From the NCBI RefSeq assembly GCF_003347515.1, contig NZ_QEII01000324.1:186001-250000 (forward strand): a stretch of 64,000 nt of DNA, read 5' to 3'. Made by a program: the position numbers and the translations under genes. Source of the DNA: Rhodoferax ferrireducens (GTDB taxonomy: Bacteria; Pseudomonadota; Gammaproteobacteria; Burkholderiales; Burkholderiaceae_C). Position 1 is the first letter of the stretch. Each line of letters starts with the position of its first letter. This document shows positions 1-8,295 of this stretch, piece by piece. The notes under the pieces were generated by a model. That model was not told the origin of the DNA, searched no databases, and saw nothing but the letters and a program-made list of their open reading frames with translations.

Positions 1-19
1 ACTTTAGGCCGGTACAAGA

Positions 20-1222
20 ATGAACATACGTGGGTACAAACAAGGGGCGTGTCTGCTGGCCTTGATGGGTGTCATGGGAATCGCACTGGGCCAGACGGTC
101 AAACCCCTGCGTGTGGGTTTTATTGGTCCTTTCACCGGCCCATCCGCTGATTTCGGCATACCCCTGATCAACGGGGCCAAGCTGGCGATGGACGAAATCA
201 ATGCCGCCGGCGGCTACCTGGGGCGTCCGCTGGAGCTGGTGATCAAGGACGACACGGCCAACCCGGAGGTCGGCTTGCAGCGCTCGCAGGAAATGATGCG
301 GGAAAACGTGGTCGCCACGATCGGCTTTTGCAATACCGGTGTGGCGCTGAAGTCACTGCACGTTTTCCAGACGGCCAAGTCGCCTTTGATCGTGCCGTGC
401 GCGACCGGAACACCGATTACCACCCAATACCCGGCGCCGGACAGCTACATTTTTCGAACCTCGGCGCGTGATGCCATCCAGGCGCCTTTCGTGGTGGACG
501 ACATCGTCGTGCGCGGCTGGACCCGGGTTGCCGTGTTTGCCGACAACACCGGCTACGGTGAGGCCGGCTTGCAGGACGTGATCAAGGCCCTGGCGGCCAA
601 AAAGCTCAAGCCGGTCCATGTGGCCCGCTTTGAGCTTGGCGTGAAAGACTTGCAGGCAGAGCTCAAGGCGGCGCAGGCGGCCGGTGCCAATGTGGTTTTC
701 AGCTACACCGTCGGGCCCGAAAATGCCGTCATCGCCCGCGGACGCCAGTCCCTGAACTGGAAGGTTCCCCAAGTGGGCGCTTGGCCTCTGTCGTTCCCGT
801 TCTTTATTGAGGGTGCCAAGGAAGCCGCAGACGGCGCGCTGATGGCCCAGACCTTTATTGCCGAGCCCAGCAACGAGCGCCGCAGCGCGTTTCTCAGCGC
901 CTACGCCCGCAAGTACAAGACCACCAAGATCAGCGTGCCCATGGCGGCGGCGCAAGCCTACGACACGGTGTATTTGCTGACCTATGCCATTTTGGCCATA
1001 CGCAATGGCGACCTCTCGGGGCCTGCCGTCAAGGCGGCGCTGGAGAACATGCCCCGCGTCTACTATGGCGTGACCGCCACCCATGAGCACCCGTTCAGCA
1101 AAAACGACAAGGATGCCGTGACCAGCAACATGCTCGTGATGGGCATGGTGAAAAATGGTGCGGTGACGTTTGCCTACCCGGATGACAGAACCCGCAATTT
1201 GTTTGTGCAGCGCAAACGCTGA
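20..1222 (+). CDS. Branched-chain amino acid-type ABC transporter substrate-binding protein (LivK-like)
   Basis: A 400-residue periplasmic binding protein of the type I fold (Peripla_BP_6/LivK family). The N-terminus has a signal peptide: basic residues, then a hydrophobic stretch ending near ALGQ, with the mature protein starting about residue 25. The mature protein opens with the family-typical VGFIGPFTGP, followed by LINGAKLAMDEINAAGG. No permease or ATPase genes of the Liv type are next to it here; any partners may lie left of the window. The ligand cannot be read from the sequence, because this family also binds aromatic acids and amides. It is convergent with the ABC operon that follows. 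Confidence 0.85.
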   Translation: MNIRGYKQGACLLALMGVMGIALGQTVKPLRVGFIGPFTGPSADFGIPLINGAKLAMDEINAAGGYLGRPLELVIKDDTANPEVGLQRSQEMMRENVVATIGFCNTGVALKSLHVFQTAKSPLIVPCATGTPITTQYPAPDSYIFRTSARDAIQAPFVVDDIVVRGWTRVAVFADNTGYGEAGLQDVIKALAAKKLKPVHVARFELGVKDLQAELKAAQAAGANVVFSYTVGPENAVIARGRQSLNWKVPQVGAWPLSFPFFIEGAKEAADGALMAQTFIAEPSNERRSAFLSAYARKYKTTKISVPMAAAQAYDTVYLLTYAILAIRNGDLSGPAVKAALENMPRVYYGVTATHEHPFSKNDKDAVTSNMLVMGMVKNGAVTFAYPDDRTRNLFVQRKR

Positions 1223-1256
1223 CGCCCGAGTCACTGGGCTGACTTTGTATTCGCGG

Positions 1257-2141
1257 TCAGGGCTTGGGGTGTGAGTTCGCTGCCTTGGCACCACGCAACA
1301 GCGTGAGGGCCAGCAGCGCCGAAGCCCCCATCAGAAACAGACTCACCGCATTGAGCACCGGCGTGGCACCCTCCCGCATGCGGCCATACATCATGACGGT
1401 GAGCGGTGCGTCCGACCCCACCAGCATCAGCGTGGTGTTGAAGTTCTCGAACGACATGAGGAATGAGATGGCGGCCGTGCCGATCAGGGCGGGCTGCAAA
1501 TAGGGCAGGGTGATGGTGGTGAACACCGCCGCGCGTGATGCGCCCAGGTTGTAGGCGGCATCCTCCAGTGTCACGTCGAAGCGTTTAAGGCGCGCCGTGA
1601 TGGTCAGGGTAGCGATCGACACGATGTAGGAGAACTGCCCCAGTACGACAAGAGGCAAGCCGGGCCGCAAAAACTCCAGCTCCAGTCCGTACAAGTCATC
1701 GGCCAGATTCGCAATACGGCTGGTGAAGGCCAGAATCGAGATGCCCAGAATCACACCGGGGATAACCAGGGGCGCCAGCATCAGCAGCGAGAGCGCCTGC
1801 TTGCCGCGAAACTGCGTGCGCTCAATCAGAAAGGCATTGGCTGTGCCCACCAACACGGACAAGACCGTCACCCAGCCCGCCACCACCACGCTGGTCCACA
1901 AGCTGCCCAGCAGGGCCTGGTCGGCAAACAGACCTTGACGTCCCAGCGCTTTACCCGTGCCGGCGCTACCCAGAAACCAGTCCAGCGTCGCCCCGCGCCA
2001 GGGCGGCGCGGGATAGGGTGCGTCGTTGAAGGCAAACACCGCCACGACGAGCAGTGGCAAAAACAAGAAGGCGAAAAAGACCAGCGCGTAGATCACCGTG
2101 CTGGCGCGCAACCAGGCTGGGCGGGGCAGGGAGGGAATCAT
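1257..2141 (-). CDS. Polyamine-type ABC transporter permease (PotC-like)
   Basis: About 294 residues, an inner-membrane permease of the PotC/YdcV family with roughly six membrane segments. The EAA-type cytoplasmic loop is visible (EDAAYNLGASRAAVFTTITL), the site where the ATPase docks. The start chosen is the ATG whose codon overlaps the stop of the upstream permease (ATGA), giving a normal family length; longer frames run antisense into the neighbour. It is the last gene of a potD-potA-potB-potC operon. The substrate is unknown: polyamine, or a related organic cation or amino acid. Confidence 0.85.
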   Translation of the reverse strand: MIPSLPRPAWLRASTVIYALVFFAFLFLPLLVVAVFAFNDAPYPAPPWRGATLDWFLGSAGTGKALGRQGLFADQALLGSLWTSVVVAGWVTVLSVLVGTANAFLIERTQFRGKQALSLLMLAPLVIPGVILGISILAFTSRIANLADDLYGLELEFLRPGLPLVVLGQFSYIVSIATLTITARLKRFDVTLEDAAYNLGASRAAVFTTITLPYLQPALIGTAAISFLMSFENFNTTLMLVGSDAPLTVMMYGRMREGATPVLNAVSLFLMGASALLALTLLRGAKAANSHPKP

Positions 2142-2980
2142 GAGCGTCGCATCACTTCGCCAAATTTTTGCCCGCTCAGGCGCAAGCCCAGCCAGACGAT
2201 GGCGGTGCTCAAGCCCAGCAGCAAAAAGCCAAAAGCCGCGCCCTGTTCCCAGTTGAAGCGGGTGATGAACTGGGTGTAGATCTGCTCGGTGAACCACTGC
2301 GAGTTTTTGCCGCCCAGCAGCGTGGGCGTCAGGTAGTTGCCCAGCGTCAGCATGAACACCACGATGCAGCCCGCCACAATGCCGGGCGCGGCGTGCGGGA
2401 TGACGATCTGGCGCAGGATCGACCAGCCGTTGCCGCCCAGGTCGTAGGCGGCTTCGATCAGCGAGTCGTCCAGGCTCTCCAGCGCGCCGATCAGCGGCAC
2501 CACCATGAACAACATCGAGGTGTAGACCAGGCCGACCAGAATGGTGGCGTCGTGGTAGAGCAGGTCCACCGGCGCGGGCGTCAGGCCCAGTGTCATCATC
2601 AGCTGCGGCAACACGCCCGACTCGCGCAGCAAAATCATCCAGCCCAGGGTGCGCACGGTCTCGCTGACCCAGAACGGGATCAGGCACAAGACAAACAGCA
2701 TGGATTTGTTGCGGCCGCGGGCCACTTTCGCAATCATCCAGGCAATCGGAAAGGCCATCAGCAAGGTCAGGGCGGTGGCCAGGATCGACATCAGCGCCGT
2801 GCGCACAAAGGTGTGCCAATACAACGGCTCTTCAATGAAGGTGCGGTACTGCGCCAGGCTGACCTCGTACACCCGAGGCGCGACACGGGCGCGCAGCGAC
2901 AGAATGCCGAGTTCAATGTGCGGCAACACAATCAGCCCCAGCAGCCACAACAGGGCCGGTGCCAGCAGCAGCATGAGCAT
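2138..2980 (-). CDS. Polyamine-type ABC transporter permease (PotB-like)
   Basis: An inner-membrane permease of the PotB/PotH family. The EAA loop reads EAAYDLGGNGWSILRQIV, and the gene overlaps potC by ATGA. The start is uncertain. The frame stays open up to a TTG at 3133, but the extra N-terminal residues are encoded by an inverted-repeat element (3007-3075) and look non-native. I place the start at the ATG just before the first membrane helix (MLMLLLAPALLW). A start inside the repeat (an ATG near 3043) is possible and would give a short cytoplasmic leader. Confidence 0.8.
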   Translation of the reverse strand: MLMLLLAPALLWLLGLIVLPHIELGILSLRARVAPRVYEVSLAQYRTFIEEPLYWHTFVRTALMSILATALTLLMAFPIAWMIAKVARGRNKSMLFVLCLIPFWVSETVRTLGWMILLRESGVLPQLMMTLGLTPAPVDLLYHDATILVGLVYTSMLFMVVPLIGALESLDDSLIEAAYDLGGNGWSILRQIVIPHAAPGIVAGCIVVFMLTLGNYLTPTLLGGKNSQWFTEQIYTQFITRFNWEQGAAFGFLLLGLSTAIVWLGLRLSGQKFGEVMRRS

Positions 2981-3006
2981 CAGCCGCGCGTGCAGCTGGC
3001 TGGGTT

Positions 3007-3075
3007 CGTCATTGCGAGCGTAGCGCGGCAATCCAGCCACCATGGATCGCCACGGCCTGCGGCCTCGCGATGACG
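3007..3075. repeat. Inverted-repeat intergenic element (REP-like) between potA-like and potB-like genes
   Basis: Terminal arms CGTCATTGCGAG (3007-3018) and CTCGCGATGACG (3064-3075) are inverted copies differing at one position. A nested inner pair, GGCAATCCA and TGGATCGCC, also pairs at 8 of 9 positions, so the whole element can fold into one long hairpin. The same kind of element is widespread between genes in proteobacteria. Here it sits between two operon genes and is read through as spurious N-terminal codons of the permease. Confidence 0.75.
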
Positions 3076-3098
3076 CGGGTGATGCAGTCTCGGTGGAA

Positions 3099-4193
3099 TC
3101 AGCTGGCAAAGCACACCGCCCGTTGCGGGTCAAAGCCGAAGCTCACGGTCTCGCCGACTTTCAAGTCAGACAGGTGCCCGGTCTGGGGCAGCGCAATGCG
3201 GAATTCCGTGCGCGAGCTTTCCTCGTGCAGCAGCACCGCCGAGTTGGCGCCATCGAACAGCAGGCTGTCGATCTGGGCACGGTAATGGGGCAAACCGGCT
3301 TGCGAGAAGATAGCGGCGCTGCGTGACAGGCTGGCAACCTCGGGGCGCACAAAGGCCTCGACCGTATCGCCCCGGTGCACTGTTCCCATGGCGCGGGCCG
3401 ACATCACCAGGCCCTGCGCGCTGGTCACGGTCACGGCGTTGCCGTTGATCTGCGTCGCCCGGCCTTTCACGCAATTATTGGCGCCGACAAAGCCGGCCAC
3501 AAAAGGCGTCTGCGGCTGGTAGTAGAGCGCCTGCGGTGTTCCCACCTGCTCGAAGCGGCCATGGTTCATGACCGCTACATGGTCAGACAGCACCAGGGCT
3601 TCCGACTGGTCGTGCGTGATGTAGACAAAGGTGGTGCCGAAGGCGGCCTGCAATTGCTTGAGCTCGATCTTCATGTGCTCGCGCAACTTCAGGTCCAGCG
3701 CCCCCAGGGGTTCATCCAGTAGCAGCAGCGTGGGCTCCAGCACCAGGCTGCGGGCGATGGCCACGCGCTGCTTTTGCCCGCCCGAGAGCTGGTCAACCCG
3801 CTTGTCCTGCGCGCCGGGCAGGCTGACGCGCTCCAGCATCTCGCCCACGCGCCGTGTGATCTCGGCCCGGACCACGCCACGGCGCGCCAGGCCATAGCCC
3901 ACGTTCTCGCCCACCGACATCATCGGAAACAGCGCGAGGTGCTGAAACACCATGTTGACCGGACGGCGATTCGGCGGCACGCCGGTCATGGCTTTGCCGC
4001 CAATCTGGATGTCGCCCGTGTCCGGACTCAGGAAGCCGGCGATCATGCGCAGCAGTGTGGTCTTGCCGCAGCCCGAGGGGCCCAGGATGGAGAAGAAGCT
4101 GCCGCGCGCCACGCTGAACGACAACTCGTCCACGGCGAGAAAACCGCCGTAGCGCTTGCTGACGCGAACGGCCTCCAGATCAGCCGGCGCCAC
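3099..4193 (-). CDS. Polyamine-type ABC transporter ATP-binding protein (PotA-like)
   Basis: About 364 residues. It carries Walker A (GPSGCGKTT, about residues 38-46), the ABC signature LSGGQKQRVAIARSL, Walker B LLLLDEPLGALD and the switch histidine in ITHDQSEAL, followed by a C-terminal TOBE-type regulatory domain. This is the standard architecture of PotA/UgpC-class import ATPases. No ATG precedes the first conserved residues. The GTG at 4193, four bases after the potD-like stop, gives the usual length; a TTG at 4247 would overlap potD by 50 bases. It energises the two downstream permeases. Confidence 0.88.
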   Translation of the reverse strand: MAPADLEAVRVSKRYGGFLAVDELSFSVARGSFFSILGPSGCGKTTLLRMIAGFLSPDTGDIQIGGKAMTGVPPNRRPVNMVFQHLALFPMMSVGENVGYGLARRGVVRAEITRRVGEMLERVSLPGAQDKRVDQLSGGQKQRVAIARSLVLEPTLLLLDEPLGALDLKLREHMKIELKQLQAAFGTTFVYITHDQSEALVLSDHVAVMNHGRFEQVGTPQALYYQPQTPFVAGFVGANNCVKGRATQINGNAVTVTSAQGLVMSARAMGTVHRGDTVEAFVRPEVASLSRSAAIFSQAGLPHYRAQIDSLLFDGANSAVLLHEESSRTEFRIALPQTGHLSDLKVGETVSFGFDPQRAVCFAS

Positions 4194-4197
4194 AGTT

Positions 4198-5268
4198 TCA
4201 GTTCGCCGCTTTGATACGGTCCAGCACACGGCCTTCGATGTCTTCAATGCCAGCCGGGACGGCCGGATACCACTTCACGTTTTTCAACGCGGCTTCAGGG
4301 AAGCTGGCGGCAAACTGGGCCTTGAGTGTGGCGTCCATCAACTGTTCCGCGTCCTTTGCGGCGGTGAAGTTGCCGGCCGATTTGGCGACGCGGGCAGCAA
4401 TCTCGGGGCGCATGTTGAAATTGATCCACGCATAGGCGGCGGCGTCGTTCTTGCCTTTGGCGGGAATGGCAAAGGTGTCAATCCAGCCCAGTGCACCTGA
4501 CTTGGGAGCGATGAACTGGATCTCGGCCTTTTCGCCGTTGAGTTTCCAGCCGCCGGTGTCCCACATCATGGCGCCGACGATCTCGCCGGTGCGCATGCCG
4601 TTGAGCAGCTGGTCCTTGTTGTCCCAGAACAGCTTGAGGTTGCTTTTGCAGGCGATCATGGTCTTGCCAACTTCATCCATCAGCGCGCCGTAGGCCTTGG
4701 GGTTGTTGTACAGCGCAAACGGGTCCTTGCCCGAGGCGAAGGCAAAGGCGAGCAAGGTCGGGCGTTTCAGGCGCACGGCTGTTTTGCCCTTGACGTCGGC
4801 GCGGCACAGGTCCGGGTAGTCCGTCATCTTGGTGAGCTTGGTGTTGACCACCAAGCCGTCGGTTCCCCAGATGTGGGGCAGTCCGTACACTTTGCCCGCG
4901 AGTGTGGTGTTTCTCTTGGTGGCTTCCAGCATGGAGGGGATGAACAACTCCGCCTTGAGCTTGCTCAAATCCATGGGTTTGTAGATGCCGAATTCTTGCT
5001 GCGGCCCGGTGATGCGGTCCTGCGAGGGTTGGGACAGATCAAAGCCGGCGCCGCCAGTGGCGCGCAGTTTGGAGATCATTTCTTCGTTGTTCGACAGCGT
5101 GAGTTCAACCTTGTAGCCGCTTTCTTTCTCGAACTGGGTCACAACGTCGGCCGGCGCGTAGTCGGCCCAGGTCAGCAGGCGCAGTGTTTTTTCCTGCGCG
5201 AAGGCAGAGCCGGTAGCGCCGAGCGCGAGCAGGGTGGCGGTGGCGACGAGGGTGTAGTGAGCTTTCAT
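4198..5268 (-). CDS. Polyamine-type periplasmic substrate-binding protein (PotD-like)
   Basis: 356 residues with a clear signal peptide cut after GSAFA. The mature start EKTLRLLTWADYAP is characteristic of the spermidine/putrescine-binding PotD/PotF family (SBP_bac type II fold). Its ATG is preceded by AAGGAA. It is the first gene of the four-gene transporter operon. A motif such as GTDGLVVN is typical of the family's ligand cleft, but the actual ligand cannot be read from this. Confidence 0.87.
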   Translation of the reverse strand: MKAHYTLVATATLLALGATGSAFAQEKTLRLLTWADYAPADVVTQFEKESGYKVELTLSNNEEMISKLRATGGAGFDLSQPSQDRITGPQQEFGIYKPMDLSKLKAELFIPSMLEATKRNTTLAGKVYGLPHIWGTDGLVVNTKLTKMTDYPDLCRADVKGKTAVRLKRPTLLAFAFASGKDPFALYNNPKAYGALMDEVGKTMIACKSNLKLFWDNKDQLLNGMRTGEIVGAMMWDTGGWKLNGEKAEIQFIAPKSGALGWIDTFAIPAKGKNDAAAYAWINFNMRPEIAARVAKSAGNFTAAKDAEQLMDATLKAQFAASFPEAALKNVKWYPAVPAGIEDIEGRVLDRIKAAN

Positions 5269-5360
5269 GCATGATTCCTTTTTTGATGTTGTGACAGCAG
5301 TAATCGGGTTCTTGTGGCCTGATCAGGACCAGAAGTCTGCAAAGGCTAGCGCAGGCTCGT

Positions 5361-5374
5361 GACATTTTGGTGTC
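5361..5374. promoter_or_regulatory. Short dyad in the potD-like/tatD-like divergent intergenic region
   Basis: GACA-TTTTGG-TGTC is a small inverted repeat in the 139-bp gap between two divergent genes, close to the start of the TatD-family gene. It could be an operator, but it is short and may be chance. No convincing -35/-10 pair at correct spacing was found. Confidence 0.2.
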
Positions 5375-5407
5375 AATCGGGTGACCAATATATGGTATTT
5401 TCCCTGC

Positions 5408-6283
5408 ATGAGCTACTGGATCGATACCCATTGCCACCTGGATGCAGCAGAGTTTTCGCCTGATACGCAAGCGGTACGGGCCCGAGCAGCTATGAATAAC
5501 GTAGCGCATTGCGTGTTGCCCGCCGTCGAGGTCGCCAATTTCGATGCCGTGCGCCAACTCGCCCAGGCAGGCGGCGACAGCTATGCGCTGGGCATTCACC
5601 CGCTGTGTGTGAAACAGGCACAGGAGGCGGATCTGGCGACGCTGGACGCGCACTTGCTGCGTTACCGTGACGATCCACGGCTGGTGGCGGTGGGCGAGAT
5701 CGGGCTCGACTACTTTGTGCCGGAGTTGCTGACCAGCCCCTTGCGCGAGCGTCAGGAATACTTTTATGTGGAGCAGCTCAAGCTGGCACGCAAGCATGAT
5801 TTGCCGGTGCTGCTGCATGTGCGCCGCTCAGTTGACCGGGTGCTCAAGGGGCTGCGTGCGCTTGCGAAGGCGGCGCCTCGTGGCGGGCCGGACGGAGCCG
5901 CCTGGCACGGCATTGCCCATGCCTTCAATGGCAGCCAACAACAGGCCGAGGCCTTTATCGCGCTCGGCTTCAAGCTCGGCTTTGGCGGTGCGCTGACCTA
6001 TGAGCGCGCCCTGCAGCTGCGCCGGCTGGCCGCCAGCCTGCCGCTGGAATCCCTCGTGATGGAGACGGATGCGCCCGACATACCGCCGCACTGGTTGTAC
6101 AGGACGGCCGAGCAGCGTGCCAGCGGTGAGCCGCAGGGGCGCAACGAGCCGGGCGAGTTGCCGCGCATTGGGGCCGAACTGGCGGCCTTGCGCGGCATGA
6201 ATGCCGCTGATTTGGCCCTTGCCACCACAGGTAACGCGCTGGGCGCCTTGCCGCGCCTGCGTGCCTTGCTGCCCTCCGCCTGA
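5408..6283 (+). CDS. TatD family metal-dependent hydrolase
   Basis: 291 residues of the TatD/YcfH amidohydrolase family, which are metal-dependent DNases or phosphoesterases. The N-terminal metal ligands are in WIDTHCHLD, the glutamate in EIGLDY, further histidines in LLHVRR and HAFNGS, and the C-terminal aspartate in METDAPDIPP. I chose the ATG at 5408, which puts the HxH motif at residues 7-9 as usual; a GTG at 5381 would add nine unconserved residues. The stop is immediately followed by the ATG of the glycosylase gene. Around 5484-5510 there is a stretch resembling the 3' hairpin half of the dispersed repeat. Confidence 0.88.
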   Translation: MSYWIDTHCHLDAAEFSPDTQAVRARAAMNNVAHCVLPAVEVANFDAVRQLAQAGGDSYALGIHPLCVKQAQEADLATLDAHLLRYRDDPRLVAVGEIGLDYFVPELLTSPLRERQEYFYVEQLKLARKHDLPVLLHVRRSVDRVLKGLRALAKAAPRGGPDGAAWHGIAHAFNGSQQQAEAFIALGFKLGFGGALTYERALQLRRLAASLPLESLVMETDAPDIPPHWLYRTAEQRASGEPQGRNEPGELPRIGAELAALRGMNAADLALATTGNALGALPRLRALLPSA

Positions 6284-6814
6284 ATGCGCATGGACAGCCC
6301 CCCGATCCCGTCACAACGCTTGCTCGGCCTGCCGCCCATCGTCTGTGCCAGCACCCGGCTGCTGGTGCTGGGCAGCTTTCCGGGCGCGGCCTCGCTGGCG
6401 CGCCAGCAGTACTACGCCCATCCGCAAAACCACTTTTGGAAGATTCTTCAAGCCATTTGGCCCTCTAGCCCCCGTATAATAAGCGCAGATAGCTATGAAA
6501 AGCGTAGCGAATGGTTGCTGGATCGGGGGCTGGGCGTGTGGGACGTTTACGCCGCCTGCGAGCGCGAGGGCAGCCTGGATTCGGCCATTCGCAAGGCGCA
6601 AGTCAATGATTTCGCTGGCCTCGCCCGCCGCTGCCCGCAGCTCAGGGGCATCGCCCACAACGGCGGCGAAAGCTTTCGCCACGCCAAATACACCGCCGCG
6701 CTTGGCCTGCCGGTGTACAAGCTGCCTTCAAGTAGCCCGGCCAACGCCAGCTGGAGCTTCGAGCGCAAGCTGGCCGCGTGGCGCGAGGTGATGGCCGCCG
6801 CCGGATTGCTGTGA
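6284..6814 (+). CDS. DNA-deoxyinosine (hypoxanthine) glycosylase, uracil-DNA glycosylase superfamily
   Basis: 176 residues. The N-terminal LLVLGSFPGAASL followed by YYAHPQNHFW is the signature of the hypoxanthine-DNA glycosylase branch of the uracil-DNA glycosylase superfamily, and LPSSSPANAS near the C-terminus is the second active-site loop. It is expected to excise deaminated purines from DNA. The start directly abuts the TatD-family stop, so the two are probably co-transcribed. Residues about 58-75 are encoded by a copy of the dispersed repeat (6455-6508) inserted without breaking the frame; orthologues should show whether these residues are extra. Confidence 0.8.
   Translation: MRMDSPPIPSQRLLGLPPIVCASTRLLVLGSFPGAASLARQQYYAHPQNHFWKILQAIWPSSPRIISADSYEKRSEWLLDRGLGVWDVYAACEREGSLDSAIRKAQVNDFAGLARRCPQLRGIAHNGGESFRHAKYTAALGLPVYKLPSSSPANASWSFERKLAAWREVMAAAGLL
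6455..6508 (+). repeat. Dispersed repeat copy A (inside glycosylase gene)
   Basis: Contains CCTCTAGCCCC, TAAGCGCAGATAGCTATG and AAAAGCGTAGC in order. It aligns without gaps over 49 positions with copy B at 17257-17305 (about 36 identical). The 3' end forms GCTA/TAGC arms around an A-rich loop. It lies in frame within the coding sequence. Confidence 0.65.
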
Positions 6815-6828
6815 AGGCAGCGGCTGAA

Positions 6829-8295
6829 TCAGTGAGAAGGCTCGTAAAACAGAACCTGATTGCGGCCTGAGGCTTTGGCTTGGTACATGGCTGCATCGGC
6901 CCGTTTCAGGATCTCGTCCTGACTGACTTCCTGTTGGGTAAACAAGGCAATGCCAATGCTGGCGGTGCAGCGATGGGCGACCGTGGTGCCGGCTTCTACC
7001 GTGTCGCAAACGGTCAAGTGATAGGGCTCTGACAGGGCCGCGCAGATTTTGCTGGCAACGAGGCCGGCTTGGGCGGTGGATTCAGCGCAATCCATTTCCA
7101 GTTCATTGAGCAAGACCACAAATTCATCGCCACCGAACCGTGCCACGGTGTCTATCTCGCGCACACAGCCAGTAAGTCGGGTCGCCACTTCTATCAAAAG
7201 TAAATCGCCAATCCCATGGCCATGGGTGTCGTTGAGTGGCTTGAAGTTGTCCAGATCAAGGAACATCACGGCACCAAAGCAGGCACTGCGTTTGCTGGCA
7301 ACCAGGGCCTGGCTTAAACGTTCGTTGAGAAGACGGCGGTTGGGCAGTTGGGTGAGGGCGTCGTGGAAGGCCATTTTGCGAACTTGTTCTTCGGCCTTTT
7401 TTCGCTCTGCAATTTCCTGGCTCAGGAGCGCCAGGGCACTTCGCGTTGCGTCGGCAGCACGGCGTAGCTTCTGCGAGTCGGCCACGGAATGGGCCAGGGC
7501 AAAGGCCATGATCAAACCAAACACCAGCATAAGTTCTTCGGCCAGCCCCGTCGATCGGGCGTTCGCCGCATGCAGCGCTTGCCACAAGGTGATCGTGATG
7601 GTGGCCGTGATGACGCCGATGCCCCACGGCCGCCAATCGCGCTCGGCCATCTCGGACTGCCAGCTCAGGGCCATCAAACCGCCTCCCAACACCATGAAGC
7701 CGAGGGCGGTATGGACCGCCATGCGGGTCAGGTTGCCCCAGCCATAGGCGGTTGGGATGTCCAGCAGGTAGCCGATCAGGGCCACAAAGCCCAAGCCGAC
7801 CATCAGCGCGCAGAGCAGGCTGACGGCCTGCCAGCGTCTTCTTCCGCACCGTTCAAGTCCGGCGATCAAAAGTGCGACGCCAGCCAGTGCGAAGCACAAC
7901 GCCGTGTTGGGCGCCATTCGCCCCGGTTGTGACGTGGCGACGGTGATGTAATGTTGCATGAACATCTGGTCCAGGCCGAGATCGACACCCAGGATGAGCT
8001 GGGCCAATGTGAGGCCACCGATGAGTCCGACAGCGCTGCCAAACACAAGCGTGCCGCGCCAATAGTTGCCGCTGGCGAGCAAAAGCCCGATGCCGGACAG
8101 CAGAAAGCCCATGGCTGTGTTGTATTGCATGGGCACCAGATCGGGATGGATCTGGATGAGTGCGGGCAGCCGCAGATGCCAGCCAACCATCACCAGCATC
8201 CCCAGTGCCACTGTTGCCAAGCCAGCAACCACGGCCAAAGCGCGGAGGGGAGGGAAAGTAAAACTCACGCGCAAATCAGGTACCGAGAAATTCAC
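6829..8295 (-). CDS. Membrane-anchored diguanylate cyclase (GGDEF)
   Basis: 488 residues. Seven or eight hydrophobic segments occupy residues about 18-270, followed by a short coiled linker (280-305) and a GGDEF domain. The active site ARFGGDEFVVLL (GGDEF at 388-392) and the inhibitory I-site RxxD (379-382) are intact, so it should make cyclic di-GMP with product inhibition. There is no EAL domain. The GTG start overlaps the end of the upstream permease gene by 20 bases; an alternative GTG at 8268 is possible. The membrane region is not a sensor domain I can name, and the signal is unknown. Confidence 0.85.
   Translation of the reverse strand: MNFSVPDLRVSFTFPPLRALAVVAGLATVALGMLVMVGWHLRLPALIQIHPDLVPMQYNTAMGFLLSGIGLLLASGNYWRGTLVFGSAVGLIGGLTLAQLILGVDLGLDQMFMQHYITVATSQPGRMAPNTALCFALAGVALLIAGLERCGRRRWQAVSLLCALMVGLGFVALIGYLLDIPTAYGWGNLTRMAVHTALGFMVLGGGLMALSWQSEMAERDWRPWGIGVITATITITLWQALHAANARSTGLAEELMLVFGLIMAFALAHSVADSQKLRRAADATRSALALLSQEIAERKKAEEQVRKMAFHDALTQLPNRRLLNERLSQALVASKRSACFGAVMFLDLDNFKPLNDTHGHGIGDLLLIEVATRLTGCVREIDTVARFGGDEFVVLLNELEMDCAESTAQAGLVASKICAALSEPYHLTVCDTVEAGTTVAHRCTASIGIALFTQQEVSQDEILKRADAAMYQAKASGRNQVLFYEPSH

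Noticed and set aside
1223..1256. Possible terminator between the LivK-like and PotC-like genes
   Set aside because: GCCC/GGGC arms are short and no T-run follows.
5484..5510. Possible tenth copy of the dispersed repeat in the tatD-family gene
   Set aside because: Only the 3' hairpin (AGCTATGAATAACGTAGC) matches and the left part has a 3-base spacing difference; too weak to call.
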